A stretch of 64,000 nt of DNA, from assembly GCA_030272155.1 (NCBI GenBank), contig CP126202.1, positions 868,001 to 932,000 of the forward strand, written 5' to 3'. This DNA comes from Tetradesmus obliquus. Lineage: Eukaryota; Chlorophyta; Chlorophyceae; Sphaeropleales; Scenedesmaceae. How positions within the stretch are numbered: position 1 is the first letter of the stretch; each line of letters begins with the position of its first letter. Below, one piece after another: positions 40,801-53,124 of the stretch. The notes under the pieces were generated by a model. That model was given only the letters and a program-made list of their open reading frames with translations, did no database searches and was not told the DNA's origin. Position numbers and translations under genes: made by a program.

Positions 40801-41501
40801 AGCGGATGTAGCACAACTGACCATCATCCTGCTGCTGCTGCTGCTGGTGGTGTTGCATGTTAGATGAAGTGGCCGCTGCAGCGTTGACAGTGGGGCTGCT
40901 GCCGGGGTTGTGGGTAGTTTCCTGCAAGCTGATGTCATTGGTGGTACCTGCAGAACGCAAGTGCTGCTGCTGCTGCTGCCAGCTGCCTTGCAGGACTTCA
41001 CACACTGAAGCCCAGAATGCTATGATGGCAAGCACGACTGCCTCATCTTCCCAGGCATACATTTCCTGCAAAGCTGGTGCTGCTGATAGCCAGGCCTCTG
41101 CAAGCGTGGTGGTCCTGGCGTTGACTGCTGGCCCTGCTGCTGCATCTGCAGCAGCTGGGGTTGCGGAGTGTGCATGGCGCCGCAGCACTGGTGCGGCTGC
41201 CGTGGTGAGGCTGTGTTGCTGCAGCTGTTGCTGCTGTGTGGGCGGCTGCAGGGACTGGAGCATTGCTGTGCAGAGGGATGTCTGCAGCTGCTGCCGTGCT
41301 GCTGCATCCTTTGCCAAGTCTGCATGATGCACCAAGAAGAAGTTTGTCAAAAAATAAATGTAACACCTCGCGACGTACATGAACGTAATAGGCACTGCAG
41401 CTACCTTGAGTGGATGCTGTCAGCAGTGCTGCTGTCTGCTGGATGCGGTCAGGCAGCTTCAGCTGCTGAAAGGAGGTCAGCTGGCTGGCAACGTTATCCA
41501 T
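37876..41501 (-). CDS. Large helical-repeat protein of unknown function
   Basis: Exons about 41501-41408 (MDNVASQLTSFQQLKLPDRI), 41319-39788, 39546-39291 (VMLLLERVYTGPHMQQLADS), about 39115-39055 (EHNMEFVALLRCARWGVMQ), about 38903-38812 (LLHTQLWCGESLEGLLYCLN) and about 38548-37876; most joins are in phase, one (39055/38903) is not resolved. Total about 900 aa. Amphipathic helices separated by poly-Ala/Gln/Ser loops (for example ACAAVVKLLQAAAALQD, AAIKLLQLVALPAGSPAAAQ) suggest an alpha-solenoid (HEAT/ARM-like). The residues WEDEAVVLAIIAFWASV recall importin/exportin-type HEAT proteins, but that is weak. No family is claimed. It is divergently arranged with the gene starting at 41930. Confidence 0.55.
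39165..39240 (-). repeat. Donor-side echo of the third exon of the helical-repeat gene
   Basis: Codons for RCAALGLMSSTVERFMDSCP with a CAG|GTGAGC donor copy the exon end RCAALALMSSAVERFMDSCP (39291), about 110 bp downstream on the minus strand. Confidence 0.85.
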
Positions 41502-41929
41502 GATGTCGACAACTTAAGAAGCATATGTATAGATCAGGCAGGCAAATTGAATCAAGGAAGTAGAACTGGGACGCACCGTCACTCACTGCTTTTGGCGGTT
41601 CAGTTTCAAATTTCACTCTAACAACGACCTTAAGCAGTTCGGGATCTAAGAATCGCTTGCAAAGGTCGTAAGTGAATCTTTGAATTCATCAGACTACGCG
41701 CAAACATTCGGCCGAAGCTGAACCACCTGCCCCAACCAGCATCGGTGCTGTGCGTGCTGCAAGTTACGTGCTTTCTGCAGAATCCATCACGTCCATCGCA
41801 TGCATCACACGACAGACGTTCAAAAAGGTTAATGGTGTATTGAGGCTTGACTGATAGCCTCGAGTGCTGACTCACAGCACTTCAGCAGCAAGCAACACAG
41901 CACCAGAGCCTCCAAACCCTGTGCCAAAG
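41502..41929. promoter_or_regulatory. Shared promoter region of two divergent genes
   Basis: Only 428 bp separate the start codons of the minus-strand helical-repeat gene (41501) and the plus-strand coiled-coil gene (41930), so both promoters must lie here. No repeat, echo or clear TATA box is seen. Confidence 0.4.
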
Positions 41930-42225
41930 ATGTCAGACGACGACGATGATATTCCCGACGATCTTTGGGGCATGATCGATGCCCTGGGCAAGAGCAGGGT
42001 GCGCCATGCTGCTGTAGCAAAACACTGTACTGCTGCACAGCAACACAAGCAGCAGTGCTGGCACCCTTCATTCCACACTCACCAGCATGTTCGTCTCCCT
42101 GCCTGCAAATGGATTTTGCTTCTACTGCACAGACTACCACCACCGTGTCCCAGGCCCCAACCACAGGCCTGCAGCAGCCGATTGGAAGCACAGCAAGCCA
42201 CCAAACAGGCCTGCAGCAGCGGCCG

Positions 42226-42260
<35 letters not shown>

Positions 42261-42410
42261 ACCCGCATGGCGCGCTCAGCCAGTGATGCAGCAGCAGCTG
42301 CCATTAGCGCCCCCACCAAAGCCTTCAAGCCTTGCACAGCAGCTAGGCAGGATGCCTCGAGCACCTGCCACTGCTGGCTGGCAGCAGCGGCCCATGCAGG
42401 GCTACGGCAT

Positions 42411-42443
<33 letters not shown>

Positions 42444-44122
42444 CTGGCAGCAGCAACAGCAGCAGCGATGGGGCATGCAGAGCCAGCAGCAGCAGCAGCA
42501 GCAGCATGTGCCAGCTCATTTTGCAGGAACACAAGCACCTGCAGGTGCTGCAGTATCTGCAGGGGTGCTAGCTGGAGGCCAAGGTGTAACAGCAGCAGCA
42601 GATACGGTTGCTGCAGGCAACGGCTGGCAGCAGCAGCAGCAGCAGCACACGCAGCCGCTGGAGCCGCAGCAGCTGCAGCAGGAGCTGCAGAAGGTGCAGC
42701 AGCAGCTGCGGGCTCAGGCCACGCTGGCGGAGCAGCTGCGCAGCCAGGTGCGGCAGAGCTATGGTTAGCAACACACACAGCGACAGGAGCTGTATTTCGT
42801 TGAGATGAGATGTGCTGGCAATGCTTTTGCGAAGGCTGCATGTTCTTGTGCTGGGTTACACATTTCGCATGATTCACCAGCCACTTGATGTGCCATCCTT
42901 CTGTAAGCTAGAAGTTGTTTGAGGGAGCAAGCAGTGGCATGCTTGCAGGAAACAGGCAGCACGCTCCTGCAGGAAAGCAACAGCAGCGCCAGCAGAGGTG
43001 GCTGTGCTGCAACGCTTGTGTCTGTATCTGTGTGCTGCAGATGAACATCAACTGGCAGCAGCCATGCATGCAGCATCACGCATCTGCACCTGAACTGAGC
43101 TGCGGTTGACAGCACACGTTTACAGCCAAACACTGCAGCAAGCTAGCTGCATTTTTAACATCCTCAAGCTTGTCATTTTATTCATTCGCGTATTTCCCGC
43201 CTCTCTCTGCGCCCTGTCTTTACTTGTGCTGCCACCAGCTGGAGTTTGCGGAGCGCGAGAAGCAGCACATGCAGCAGCGGCTGCAGCAGCAGCCGCAAAA
43301 CGGCATCTCCCAGCTTAAGATGCAGGAACTCAACAAGCAGGTGGGAGCGCTGCATATAACGTAACAAATGCAAAGCGCTTTTGAAATCCCGGTGACAGCT
43401 GTACTGCAGTTTATAGTTAGGTACCCAATGCAGCGCACAAGGATGTGCCTGCAGGCGATGCAGCTGTGGGCGTGTGTTGCAGGCATGAACACAAGTACCA
43501 GCAGCGCAAGCACAGCCCACAACCTGTTTCTTTGCTGCTGGTGTATTGCCTTTGATGCTGATGTTGCTGCTGCTGCTGCAGGTGCATGACTTGCAGGAAA
43601 GGGTCAGGCACGAGGAGCAGGAGAGGCTGGACCTCAGGAGGAAGGCAGATGACAAAGAGGAGCGCGCGGCAAAGGTGGGAATCGCAGTGGTTCTGGATGA
43701 TGTATACAAGGCTCAAGTGTGGTCCGACAATCAGCAAGCACACAAACCTCTGGCAGTGTCAGATGTTGCAGACTGTGCTGTGGAGGGCCCCTGACCACGG
43801 CTGATTTAGCGCTGCTGCTGCTGCTGCTGCTGCTGCCTTCTGTATGCATGGCATGCAGGCTGCCACTGACCTGAAAAAGATGCAGAAGGAGCTGGAGTCG
43901 AAAAACCAGCAGCTGCAGCAGCTGCAATTCGAACTAGATCAAGAAAAGCAGCGAGCACAGCGCAGCAAGGCAGCAGGCGGCGCCACTCCCGGCAGCAGCG
44001 GCGGCGGCTTGGCTAGCAGGCAGCTGGGCTCTCCTGTTGCTGCTGCCGCTGCTGGTGATGGTGGGGCAGGTGCTTTCACAACACCTGGCAGTGCAGCAGG
44101 AGGCCGCAAGAGGCGGCACAGC

Positions 44123-44154
<32 letters not shown>

Positions 44155-45220
44155 TGCGGCGGAGGGTGGTGCCGGCAAGCAGCTGACGCCGCAGCAGCAG
44201 CGCCAGCAGCAGATGCAGCAGCTGCTAGGGGGCGGGATCAGGAGCCAGGCACAGCAGCAGCAGCAGCAGGCGGGCGATCATGCTGCTCCTGCAGCACATG
44301 ATGCTGCTCCAGATATGGAGGTGAGGCATGTTACATGTACATGTTATAACACTGTCTTTCTCTCTACTTGGCAACTCAAGATCACGCGATCACAGCTGCC
44401 GCTGACGGCAAGGCAGTGTGGAGGCTGGACCTGTTGGTGGCAGCCCAGCTGCTGCTCATGCATTTAGTACACCTGACAGCTGAACGTCACATTCACATGC
44501 CAGCATTGACATCTCCTTAGGAGGCGTCCTCCCCAGCGTTTCACAGCCTCATCATGCTGGCTTGCCTGCATGTGCACATTGCAGGTGGATCATCCAGCCC
44601 AGCAGCAGCAGCAGGCAGCTGCGGTTGAAGCCGCACCTGACCAGGGCACTGCCAGACAAGAACACCATCAGCAGCAGCAGCAGCAGCTGGTAGCAAGCCA
44701 GCTAATCCCTGCCTTGCGGCAAGTCCAGGTGTGTGTGGGTGTCTGTGCTAGCTTGTTCCGCCTGAGACGCACTACCCACGCAAAGCATTCCAACATGTGT
44801 GCAGTGCAGTGCAGCGTAGGCCAGTTCCTCTGACATCTGATACCGCCTGGAGCACATGCAAGCCTCTCGCATGCTCCTACGCACTACTTTGATGTTCTCT
44901 TGAGTATGGTCAGCGTGGTGGTTATGGATTTCTTGTGTGTAACGCCTGTATGTTGCAGATCACTCAGCCGCAGCTCAGCCAGCTGCTGTGGAAGTTTGCT
45001 GACATTTTGGACATGTTTGTATGTGCAAATGCCCGTGCGTGCTGTCCTGCAGATCACTCAGCCGCAGCTCAACCAGCTGCTGTGGAGCAGCTGCAGATCA
45101 GCCATGCAGCAGCTGCTGCAGCCTTTGCAGCTGCAGCTGCAGGGACTGCCTACCACGCTAGCGAGCAGCAGCAGCAGCAGCAGCATTGGCAAGCAGCAGC
45201 AGCCCAGCAGCATGCAAGTT

Positions 45221-45266
<46 letters not shown>

Positions 45267-46630
45267 TCTTACGCTGTCTACCAGCTGCACTAGAAAGCGT
45301 GCAGCAGCAGCTGCAGCTAGTGGCTGGGGGTGCCAGCAGCAGCGGCGGCAGCGCACTGCTGCTGCAGTTGCTGCAACTGGCAGCAGTAGTAACACCTGCT
45401 AGTGAGCCCCCTAGTGAACCAGCAGCAGCAGGGGCAGCTGCAGCAGGGGCACCCACAGGCCATGAGTTCACATGGGTCCTGCAAGATCAACAGCAGCAGC
45501 AGCAGCCGCACCAAGCAGGCAGTGTTGCTGGCAGCCCGAGCGCAACACAGGCCCCTCAACAGCAGCAGCAGCAGCAATTCCTGGTGTTTCAGGCTGCGGG
45601 CAACCCCCAGGTGCTGCATGTGCTGCCGCTGCAGCTGGCTGTGTCTCTGCTACAGCTGCTGCAGGGCCTGGCTCTGCATGATGCCTCATGTTTGGGCCTG
45701 CTAGCGGCTGGCTTAGGCGCATCACATGTGCCTGGTAGCTACCAACAGCTGTACATGCGGCGCAACAGCTGCTGGCAGAGCAGCAGCAGCAACAGCAGCA
45801 ACAGCAGGTATGGGATGATGCTTGGTGGCAGGGAAATTCAAACTGCCGGCTTAGGGGACCTCCGCGTCCGCATGCCTTCTGCAGCTGGCAGCTCTGCTGC
45901 AGCAGAAGCAGCAGCAGGCAAGCCTCGCTTCGGCCATTTCAGTAGCAGCAGCAGCAGCAGTAGCAGCAGGGCAGCGGCAGCAGGCTGTGCAGCTGTGTGC
46001 TGGGCTCCTGCTGAGTCAGCTGTGCAAGCTGCACTATCTGCAAGCAGCTTGACATGTGTGGAGCCTGCAAGCTGTCACAGCTCAGCAGCAGCAGCGGCAG
46101 CAGCAGCAGCACGCGGCAAGGAGCAGCAACAAGCGAACCATGCTGCTGCTTCTGCAGCAGCAGCAGCAGCGCCCGGCAGCAGCCTGCAGCGGCAAAAGCA
46201 CAGCAGCCTGCTGCATCTGCTGGCTGATGCTGCTGCCTGCCATCCGAGCTTGCTGCTGCAAGTTGGCTGCTTATTGGCAGTTCTAGCTGAACGGCTGCCA
46301 GTGCAGCTGCGGCAGCTGCTGCTGGTGCCTCCCATAAGTGACACTGTGCTGCTGCAGCTGCTGCATGGGGAGGGCTATGCAGTGCGGTGCCAGGGAGCAG
46401 CAGTGCTGCAGGCGCTGCTGGCATGCCCGGCTGTTGCTGCTGCACTCACTGCTGCTGCTGCTGTGCCGGACCCTGCAGAGGAAGCAGCAGCAGCAGCAGC
46501 AGGTGTTGATGCTGTCATGGCAGATGCTGATGCACCAGCAGCAGCAGCAGCACCGCTGCAGCCATGCAACAGAGGTCCGGGCGCCAGCACTCGCAGCACA
46601 AGCAAGGCGTCTGCAGGAGTAAAGGCGGCA

Positions 46631-46668
<38 letters not shown>

Positions 46669-48470
46669 CAAGCTTGTAGATGCCCCAGCAGAGCAACAGC
46701 GTCAAGGCAGTGGCAGTGGCAGCAGCCAAGCAGCAGCAGCAGCAGCTCGTGCTGCTCCGCGCATTGCGAACCAGTCAGTGTATGACATGCTGTTTGGCTT
46801 GCTGGACTGCCTCAGCATCAGCTTGGCTGAGGCTTCAAGTGAGGCTTCAAACACACTCAGCAGCAGCAGCAGCAGCAGGTGGGGCCGGTTCGAGCTGCAG
46901 CGGCGCAGCTGCGGCATTGTGGCGCAGCTGCTGCACAACAGGCAGGTGGCGCTGCTGCAGCTGCTGCTGGATGGCGGCTTCACTGCAGGTGCGTGATTGG
47001 TGTAGCTAGGTAGCAACATGGCTGGTGGCTGCCGCATCACTGCATGCTGCGCAGGCAGTGCAATGCTGGCAGCGAATTAGTACGGAGCGCAATGGCCACT
47101 GGCGTGACAGCCGGCCCACAAGGGTCTAGCCTCTTGAACTTCCTGACGGGGGACCTTTTGTTACTGTTTGCGCTCCTGCAGGCTATGGGGTGGCACAGCG
47201 GCTGCTGGCTATGGCAGACGCAGCCTGTTCATCAACAGGAGGGGACCCCTTCTGCACAGCATTGCCGCTGCCTGCGACGCACTCAGCAGCAGCAGCGACA
47301 GCAGGCAGCAGCCCGGCTGTTATTAACACTGTTAGTGACATATGCGGAACCAGGCACGACTGGCGGGAGTGTCTGGAGCGAGTGAGGCTGGCACATGAGA
47401 GCCTGCTGCTGCTGCGGGCGCTGGTGGCTTCACCTGGACTGATAGGTGAGCAGTTTGGTCTGCTTTTGCAGCTCAGCGTTGATGCCGCTGCTTTACTTTG
47501 AACTGGTGTAAGATAAGCAAAGAGTCGTTGCAGCTGAGGGATTGTGGTTGCCTCAAGATTAGACATGTCTGGGTTACTGCAGTAACGTGTGTGGTGCTTT
47601 GCGCTGGTGGCTTCACCTGGGTTGATAGGTGAGCAGTTTCATTGGTTTGCTTCGGTAGCTCAGTGTCGATGCTGCTGCTGAACAGTGAACCAGCAATGTG
47701 GTTTTGGGTGTGATGTTTTGTGCGAACAAACGGCTTTGCAGCTTTGCGGCTCAAGGTTACCGCCGAACGTGTTGATACAGTCTGTGCGTACAGCACTCGG
47801 ATGTAGTCTGGTGCCTCGCTTGACTTGAAACCAGCCGCCATCAAAAGTAGTCTGGCAGCTACCCAGGCAGCAGGTGTGCGACAGTGTGCAGCAGATGGTG
47901 AACCAGCAATTTGCGCTTTTGCCTCAAAACCTGTGTACAGGAGCTCACTTTGCCGCATTTTTGTGTGCTGCTTTGTGTTGTGTTGTGTTGCGCTGTATGG
48001 CAGGCGAAGCTGCCCTGAGAGACCTCTGCAGCAACCCTGGCATACTGCAGTCCCTGATAACAACGCGCAGCAAGCTAAACGAGTGGTCTGAAGCCCTGCA
48101 AGCAGCAGCAGCAGCTGCTGTAGCCAGACCTGCAGCAGCAGCAACAGCAGTGCCAGGAGTGCTGCTGGTGGCTGGTGCTGAGCAGTTGCAGCCTGGGGTG
48201 ACAGCAGCAGCAGCAGCAGCACTGCCACTGGCACCGTGGGCATGGCCCTTCAGCAGCAGCTGCGGCTGCAGGGCCAGCAGCGCCAATAGGAGCAGCAGCA
48301 GCGGTGACAGTGCAGCAGCAGCTGCAGCAGCGGCGGGCGGTGCTGCTCTGTCGGAGGCGACAGCGCAGCTGCTGCACTCGCAGCGCCCGCCGCTGCAGGC
48401 TTGCTTGCAGGAGCTGTGCAACAACGCTGCCAGTGTATACAGGCGTGTCACGATTTGGATTAGGTCATAG
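41930..48470 (+). CDS. Acidic-N-terminus / coiled-coil / helical protein, possible ATRIP-like checkpoint factor
   Basis: Exon 1, 41930-41998, codes MSDDDDDIPDDLWGMIDALG and joins in phase to 42133-42764. Further coding segments: about 43240-43340 (LEFAEREKQHMQQRLQQ), about 43582-43675 (VHDLQERVRHEEQERLDLRR), about 43858-44319 (ATDLKKMQKELESKNQQLQQ), about 44586-44727, about 45053-46987, about 47182-47443 and about 48002-48470. The order acidic patch, Gln-rich linker, long coiled coil, then a large helical region with many poly-Gln/Ala loops resembles ATRIP, the ATR partner that binds RPA through an acidic N-terminus and dimerises by a coiled coil. The resemblance is architectural, not a sequence match. 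Some joins are unresolved. Alternatives are other coiled-coil scaffolds. Confidence 0.5.
44925..44998 (+). repeat. Acceptor-side echo in the coiled-coil gene
   Basis: TTGCAGATCACTCAGCCGCA followed by codons for QLSQLLWKFAD copies the exon start at 45053 (ITQPQLNQLLWSS), about 100 bp upstream, with its own acceptor. Confidence 0.85.
47596..47690 (+). repeat. Donor-side echo in the coiled-coil gene
   Basis: GCGCTGGTGGCTTCACCTGG, TTGATAGGTGAGCAGTTT and the following GCTCAGTGTCGATGCTGCTG copy 47417-47495, exon end, donor and intron head together. Confidence 0.85.
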
Positions 48471-48534
48471 GCCACATGCAGTGCAGATGGTAGAGAACTG
48501 CTAGACAGGTGCTGCAGGCAGATGCAACTGCAGT

Positions 48535-48612
48535 GGGCATGGGTAGCTCAGCAACAGTGCTGCCAGTGTGTACAGGCGTGTCACGATATGGATCAGGTTG
48601 TAGGATCTAGTT
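48535..48612 (+). repeat. Terminal echo of the coiled-coil gene
   Basis: CAACAGTGCTGCCAGTGTGT, then ACAGGCGTGTCACGATATGG, copies the C-terminal codons at 48418-48470 (NNAASVYRRVTIW) about 125 bp beyond the stop. Confidence 0.8.
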
Positions 48613-49140
48613 GGTAGGCCAGGCGGGGGTGTAGAGATGCAACACAGGTGTTGCTTTGCATGCCATGCAGACGACAGTGTCACATCAGCTGAGATTCAAG
48701 TGCGGCAGATTTGTGACATTCATGGGACACAGACGCTAGAGTGATGTGGGTATGCGCGTGATGCGCACGTGCTCAAATCAGTAGGCACTTCATTGTCTAG
48801 ACAGCACGATGGCAAGTTGACTACAATTGGGAGTGACGTGTAAATCCAGCCGTGATGTCGACAGACGTGTGGGCATGTTGAGATCGGTAGACGTCTTCTG
48901 TCCTACTTCAAGTAGTAGCCACATAAACAGATGCATGTTGCAACCATGCACCTGCACCTCAAAACAGAACAGAAAGGAACAACAAAGAAGCCAACGCCAC
49001 TGAACCCAGGCAATGAAGCATCTAACTCAGTCGTCGCCATCACAATTTGTGTGTTACACCAATGCTCCTTCTCAAGCGCAGACCAGCACCAGCTAGCCGC
49101 AGCCAATCACTGGCCGTCAGCTGCAGCCACTACAGCACCA
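48613..49140. other. Intergenic, no supported gene
   Basis: Lies between the ends of the plus-strand coiled-coil gene and the minus-strand Gln-rich gene. TGTAA occurs at about 48839 (GTGTAAATCC). Apart from a plus-strand open frame entering from 48931, nothing is recognisable. Confidence 0.4.
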
Positions 49141-49143
49141 AAG

Positions 49144-49154
49144 ATGCGCGCCAC

Positions 49155-49185
<31 letters not shown>

Positions 49186-49661
49186 AACCATGCCAATGCC
49201 GCCAGGCATCTCACTGCCAGGCAAAACTGGTGGGCAGTGGAACTGACCCCATGCCCGGTGTGCCATATGGCTGCTGCTGCTGACCTGCATGCAACATGGC
49301 ACGAACAGGCGGACCTAGTCCCATGCCCGGCGTGCCGTATAGCTGCTGCTGCTGGTGGTGGTGCTGCTGCTGCTGAACTGCACGTACCATGGGCCGAACA
49401 TGCGGAACTAGCCCCATGCCCGAAATGCCGTATAGCTGCTGCGGCGGCGACAGCGGTGGCGGCTGCTGCTGACCTACACCAAACATGGCACCAACAGGCA
49501 CAACTGGCCCCATGCCCCACGCGCCGTACGGCTGCTGCGGCGGCGGCGGCGGCGGCACCAGCAGCTGCTGCTGCTGCTGGTGCTGTTGGCATACACCCAC
49601 CGTGGCACCACCAAGCAAAAGCGGCCCCATGTCCTGCACGCCGTACAACTGCTGTTGCTGT

Positions 49662-49712
<51 letters not shown>

Positions 49713-50538
49713 CCTGCACATAACATGGCGCCAACAGGCACAGATGGCCCCATGCCCGCCATGCCGTGTGGCAGCTGCTGCGGCTGCTGCTGCTGTAGCT
49801 CCTGCTGCTGCTGCAGATGCTGCTGCTGGTGACCTACACTCACCATGGCACCACCAGGTGCTCACACGCCGTATGGCTGCTGCGGCAGCGGCGGTGGCGG
49901 CAGTGGCTGCTGGTGCTGCTGGCCATAGCCGATGCCTGTACCGCCTGCAAGCTGCTGCTGGTGCTGCAGCTGCTGCTGCTGCTGCTCGCCATAGCCCATG
50001 CCTGTACCGCCTGCAAGCTGCTGCTGCTGCTGCAGCTGCTGGCAATAGCCCATGCCTGTACCGCCTGCAAGCTGCTGCTGCTGCTGCAGCTTCTGCTGCT
50101 GCTGCTCGCCATAGCCCATGCCTGTACCGCCTGCAAGCTGCTGCTGCTGCTGCAGCTGCTGGCAAAAGCCCATGCCTGTACCGCCTGCAAGCTGCTGCTG
50201 CTGCTCGCCATAGCCCATGCCCGTACCGCCTCCAAGCTGTTGCTGCTGCTGCTGGCGCTGGCACTGGAGCTGCTGCTGCTGCTGCTGCTGGCCTGCACTC
50301 AACGTGGGCCCGCCTGGCACAACTGGGCCTATGCCTGGGATGCTGCATAGCTGCTGCTGCTGCTGCTGCTGCCGCTGCTGCTGCTGCGGCTGGTGCTGGT
50401 GCTGCTGGCGATGGCCATTTCCTATGCCGCTGCCTGTGCCTGCACCGCCTCCCAGCTTGCGCAGCCGAGCAATGCAGAGCTCATCCCTGCCCTGCTCCTC
50501 AGCTGCTGCTATCAGCTGCTGCACCTGCTGCTGACTGA
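49144..50538 (+). other. Long plus-strand open frame opposite the Gln-rich gene
   Basis: An uninterrupted frame of about 465 codons begins MRATLLLLLLLLLLNHANAA, like a signal peptide, and shows periodic PCPxCRxAAAA and CLYRLQAAAAA units. It is the mirror of the minus-strand Gln-rich repeats. (CTG)n is open in all frames, so it may be accidental; but unlike the minus strand it has no internal stop. I keep it as an alternative, not as a called gene. Confidence 0.2.
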
Positions 50539-52223
50539 GCTTCCTATGCAGACTTTGAGGCAGGCACTCCAACAACATGTGTAAGGTGCTCTTACACTCC
50601 TGCTTCACAGCTGCAAGCAGCAGCAGCAGCACTTGCTCACTCGTGAGCTGCAATATTGCTGGGATCGCACGCACAGCTGGTAAGATCTCAAAGCAGTGCT
50701 GGTGGTTATGCACCGCCGCCTGCAGCAGCTGCAGCACGACCTCGCTGTCAATTGCCTCTGCTGCTGCCGGAAGCTTGAACAGCGCTGGCTGCAGCTTGCC
50801 TTGCTTGATGGTGGCCTGCAGCAGTTGCAGCAGAGCCTCGCTGTTGATGCCTGCTGCTGCTGGCAGCTTGCAGAGCTCTTCCGGCAACCTGCCTGCTTTT
50901 AGGGCCGGTTGCATCAGCTCTAGCAGAGCCTCGCTGCTGATGCCTGCTGCTGCCGGCAGCCTGCAGAGATGCCCTGAGCAGCCAGAGCAGCCGTAACCCA
51001 TGAACTTGCAGCTGTTAATGGACAGCTGACCTTCACAGCTGCTGCTAGAAGCTGCTGCACCTGTTGGCTGCTGAGCTGCCTCAGGAGCACTGGTGGTAGG
51101 CCGCACAGCATGTTTGATGTGACTTCACAACTGTTTGCCTTACAGCTGACCTCCCCAGCCGCTCTTAGCAGCAAAAACACTTCCTCACACGTGAGCTGAT
51201 GTACTGCTGGCAGAACGCACAGTAACCGTATGCAGTTTGCGTTGCTGTACAGTCGTTTATTTTTGCCACCACACTTGCCAATTGCTGTGTGCAGCAGCTG
51301 CAGCACTGCCGCGCTGCTGATGCCTGCTGCTGCTGGCAGCTCGCATAACTCATGTGGCACCCGGTCACGTTCCACTCCTGTGTGCAGCAGCTGCAATAAT
51401 GCCGCGCTGCTGATGTTGCGTGCTGCTGGCAGCTCAAACAGCTGCTCCACGTCGCTGCCGTGCTGCAGTGCTGCCTGCAGCAGCTGCGCCACTCCCTCGC
51501 TGCTGATGCCTGCTGCTGCTGGCAGGTTAAAGAGCTGTTCAAACTCCCCACCTTTCTCCATGCCTAGCAGCATGAGCTGCGACACAGCATCGCTGCTGAT
51601 GCCTGCTGCCGCCGGCAGCTGGCAAAACCACTCCATTCCAGCTCCCTCGCATACTGCGGCCTGCAGCAGCTGCAACACTCCCTCGCTGCTAAGCTGCCAT
51701 GCTGCCGGCAGCTGGCACAACCACTGCACATCATAGACCTTGCGTACTGCGGCCTGCAGCAGCTGCAGTGCTGCATCACTGCTGATGCCTGCTGCTGCTG
51801 GCAGCTCACAAAGCTCTGCTGGCGCGCAGCCTAGCTCCACTCCTGCCTGCAGCAGCTGCTGCACTTCCTCGCTGCTGAACTGCGCTGCTGCTGGCAGCCG
51901 GCACAATGCCACCACAGCATCTTCAAAGAATTGGGCTGCTACTACTTGCAGAATCGCTGCTTTCAGCGTTGCTGCATCCAGATGCTGCTGCATGCATGGC
52001 AGTCTGGCCAGCTGCTGCACTGCTGCTGAGTGCTGCCTTGTCGCTGCTGTCAGCAGCAGCTTCCGAGCTACAGCAGGCTCGAGCCGCGCTGCTGCAGCAG
52101 CTGCAGCTGGCAGGCAGCGAACAACTGTGCTCGCTGTGTTGTGGTTGCTGCAGTTGAGAGCCAGCTGCAGCAGGTCTGCCTCTTGGCCATATTGAAAGGC
52201 ATGTTTGACGTTAGCCTGACGAC

Positions 52224-52261
<38 letters not shown>

Positions 52262-52806
52262 GATCCATTAGGGATGCCATAACCATGGAACAATGACTGC
52301 AGTGGATTCCAGGCAGTACTGTCATCAAGGCTGCAAGCGTTTGTTGCACAACCGCGCTTGCTGCGGCTGTGTCAGCACATCGCATCTTGGTCTTCTATGC
52401 CAGTCGCGCAGCATATGTGCGGGTCATCTACATCAAAGTTGACTTTGCAACTTCTGTATTGCAACAACCAACACTTGCCTCTTCATGGTTTTGCTTCTGC
52501 ATGCCTCTACCGCAGCAGCAGACGTCCACAGCTTCTGCGGGGATGTCAGTCGTGATGCCCAGCTGCTGCTGTGCCAGCACCCACACCTCCACTCCTGCCA
52601 CCATGCTGTCAGATGCAGCCAGCAGCTGCGCATATGTGATGCGCAGGCCAGCATCTACCAGCTGAACAGCAAGGCAGTGCTGGACAGCTGAGCAGCCGTG
52701 CTGACACATCTCCTGCACTTGCGGGCACTACGCGTAGAAGCAGTGCTCCCAGCCACCCTACTGCCTGCATGTTTGCACCAACAGATTGCTTCCGCCCCCT
52801 GCGTGC

Positions 52807-52854
<48 letters not shown>

Positions 52855-53112
52855 GTTGCGTGCTGTCTTCAAAGCAGAGTCCAGAATGACAAGACCGTTG
52901 GCGAACACTATAGAGTCAACGGTGCCTCTCAAGGTTCTGTTGCTCGCAGCCAGGCAGGCCAGGCCTACTGGGCCGAGCTCTGCGAGCAGAGGGGGCAAGC
53001 TGGCTACACCCTCCAGCATGGAAGCTAGGCGCTTTATGATCATTGTATTTTCTGAATACACCACTGCGTATCGAAAAGGAGCAAATGCGGCAAAGTGCAG
53101 CTCACAGAACGG
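49211..53112 (-). CDS. Helical-repeat, Gln-rich protein of an algal repeat family, probably degenerate
   Basis: The N-terminal part (from about 53010) reads SLPPLLAELGPVGLACLAAS with NRTLRGTVDS, F-box-like in pattern, then LVDAGLRITYAQLLAASDSM and VAGVEVWVLAQQQLGITTDI (about 52680-52530), which I recall from predicted proteins of Scenedesmaceae. From 52200 to 50560 about 20 helical units of ~36 aa follow, for example LCELPAAAGISSDAALQLLQ-AAV. Next come QLAGGTGMGYGEQQQQ-type and YGTPGMGLGPPVRAMLHAGQ repeats. Damage is visible: the frame shifts between LLSCPALP and AVQLVDAGL (about 52680), and an in-frame TGA at 49862-49864 cuts the Gln-rich tail, whose frame continues open to 49211. Function unknown; protein interaction by the helical units is inferred. 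Confidence 0.55.
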
Positions 53113-53124
53113 TGTGTTTCGCAT

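Noticed and set aside
49669-49715. Repeat-rich centromere or origin
   Set aside because: Simple (CTG)n tracts occur throughout the genes of this window and carry no specific signal.
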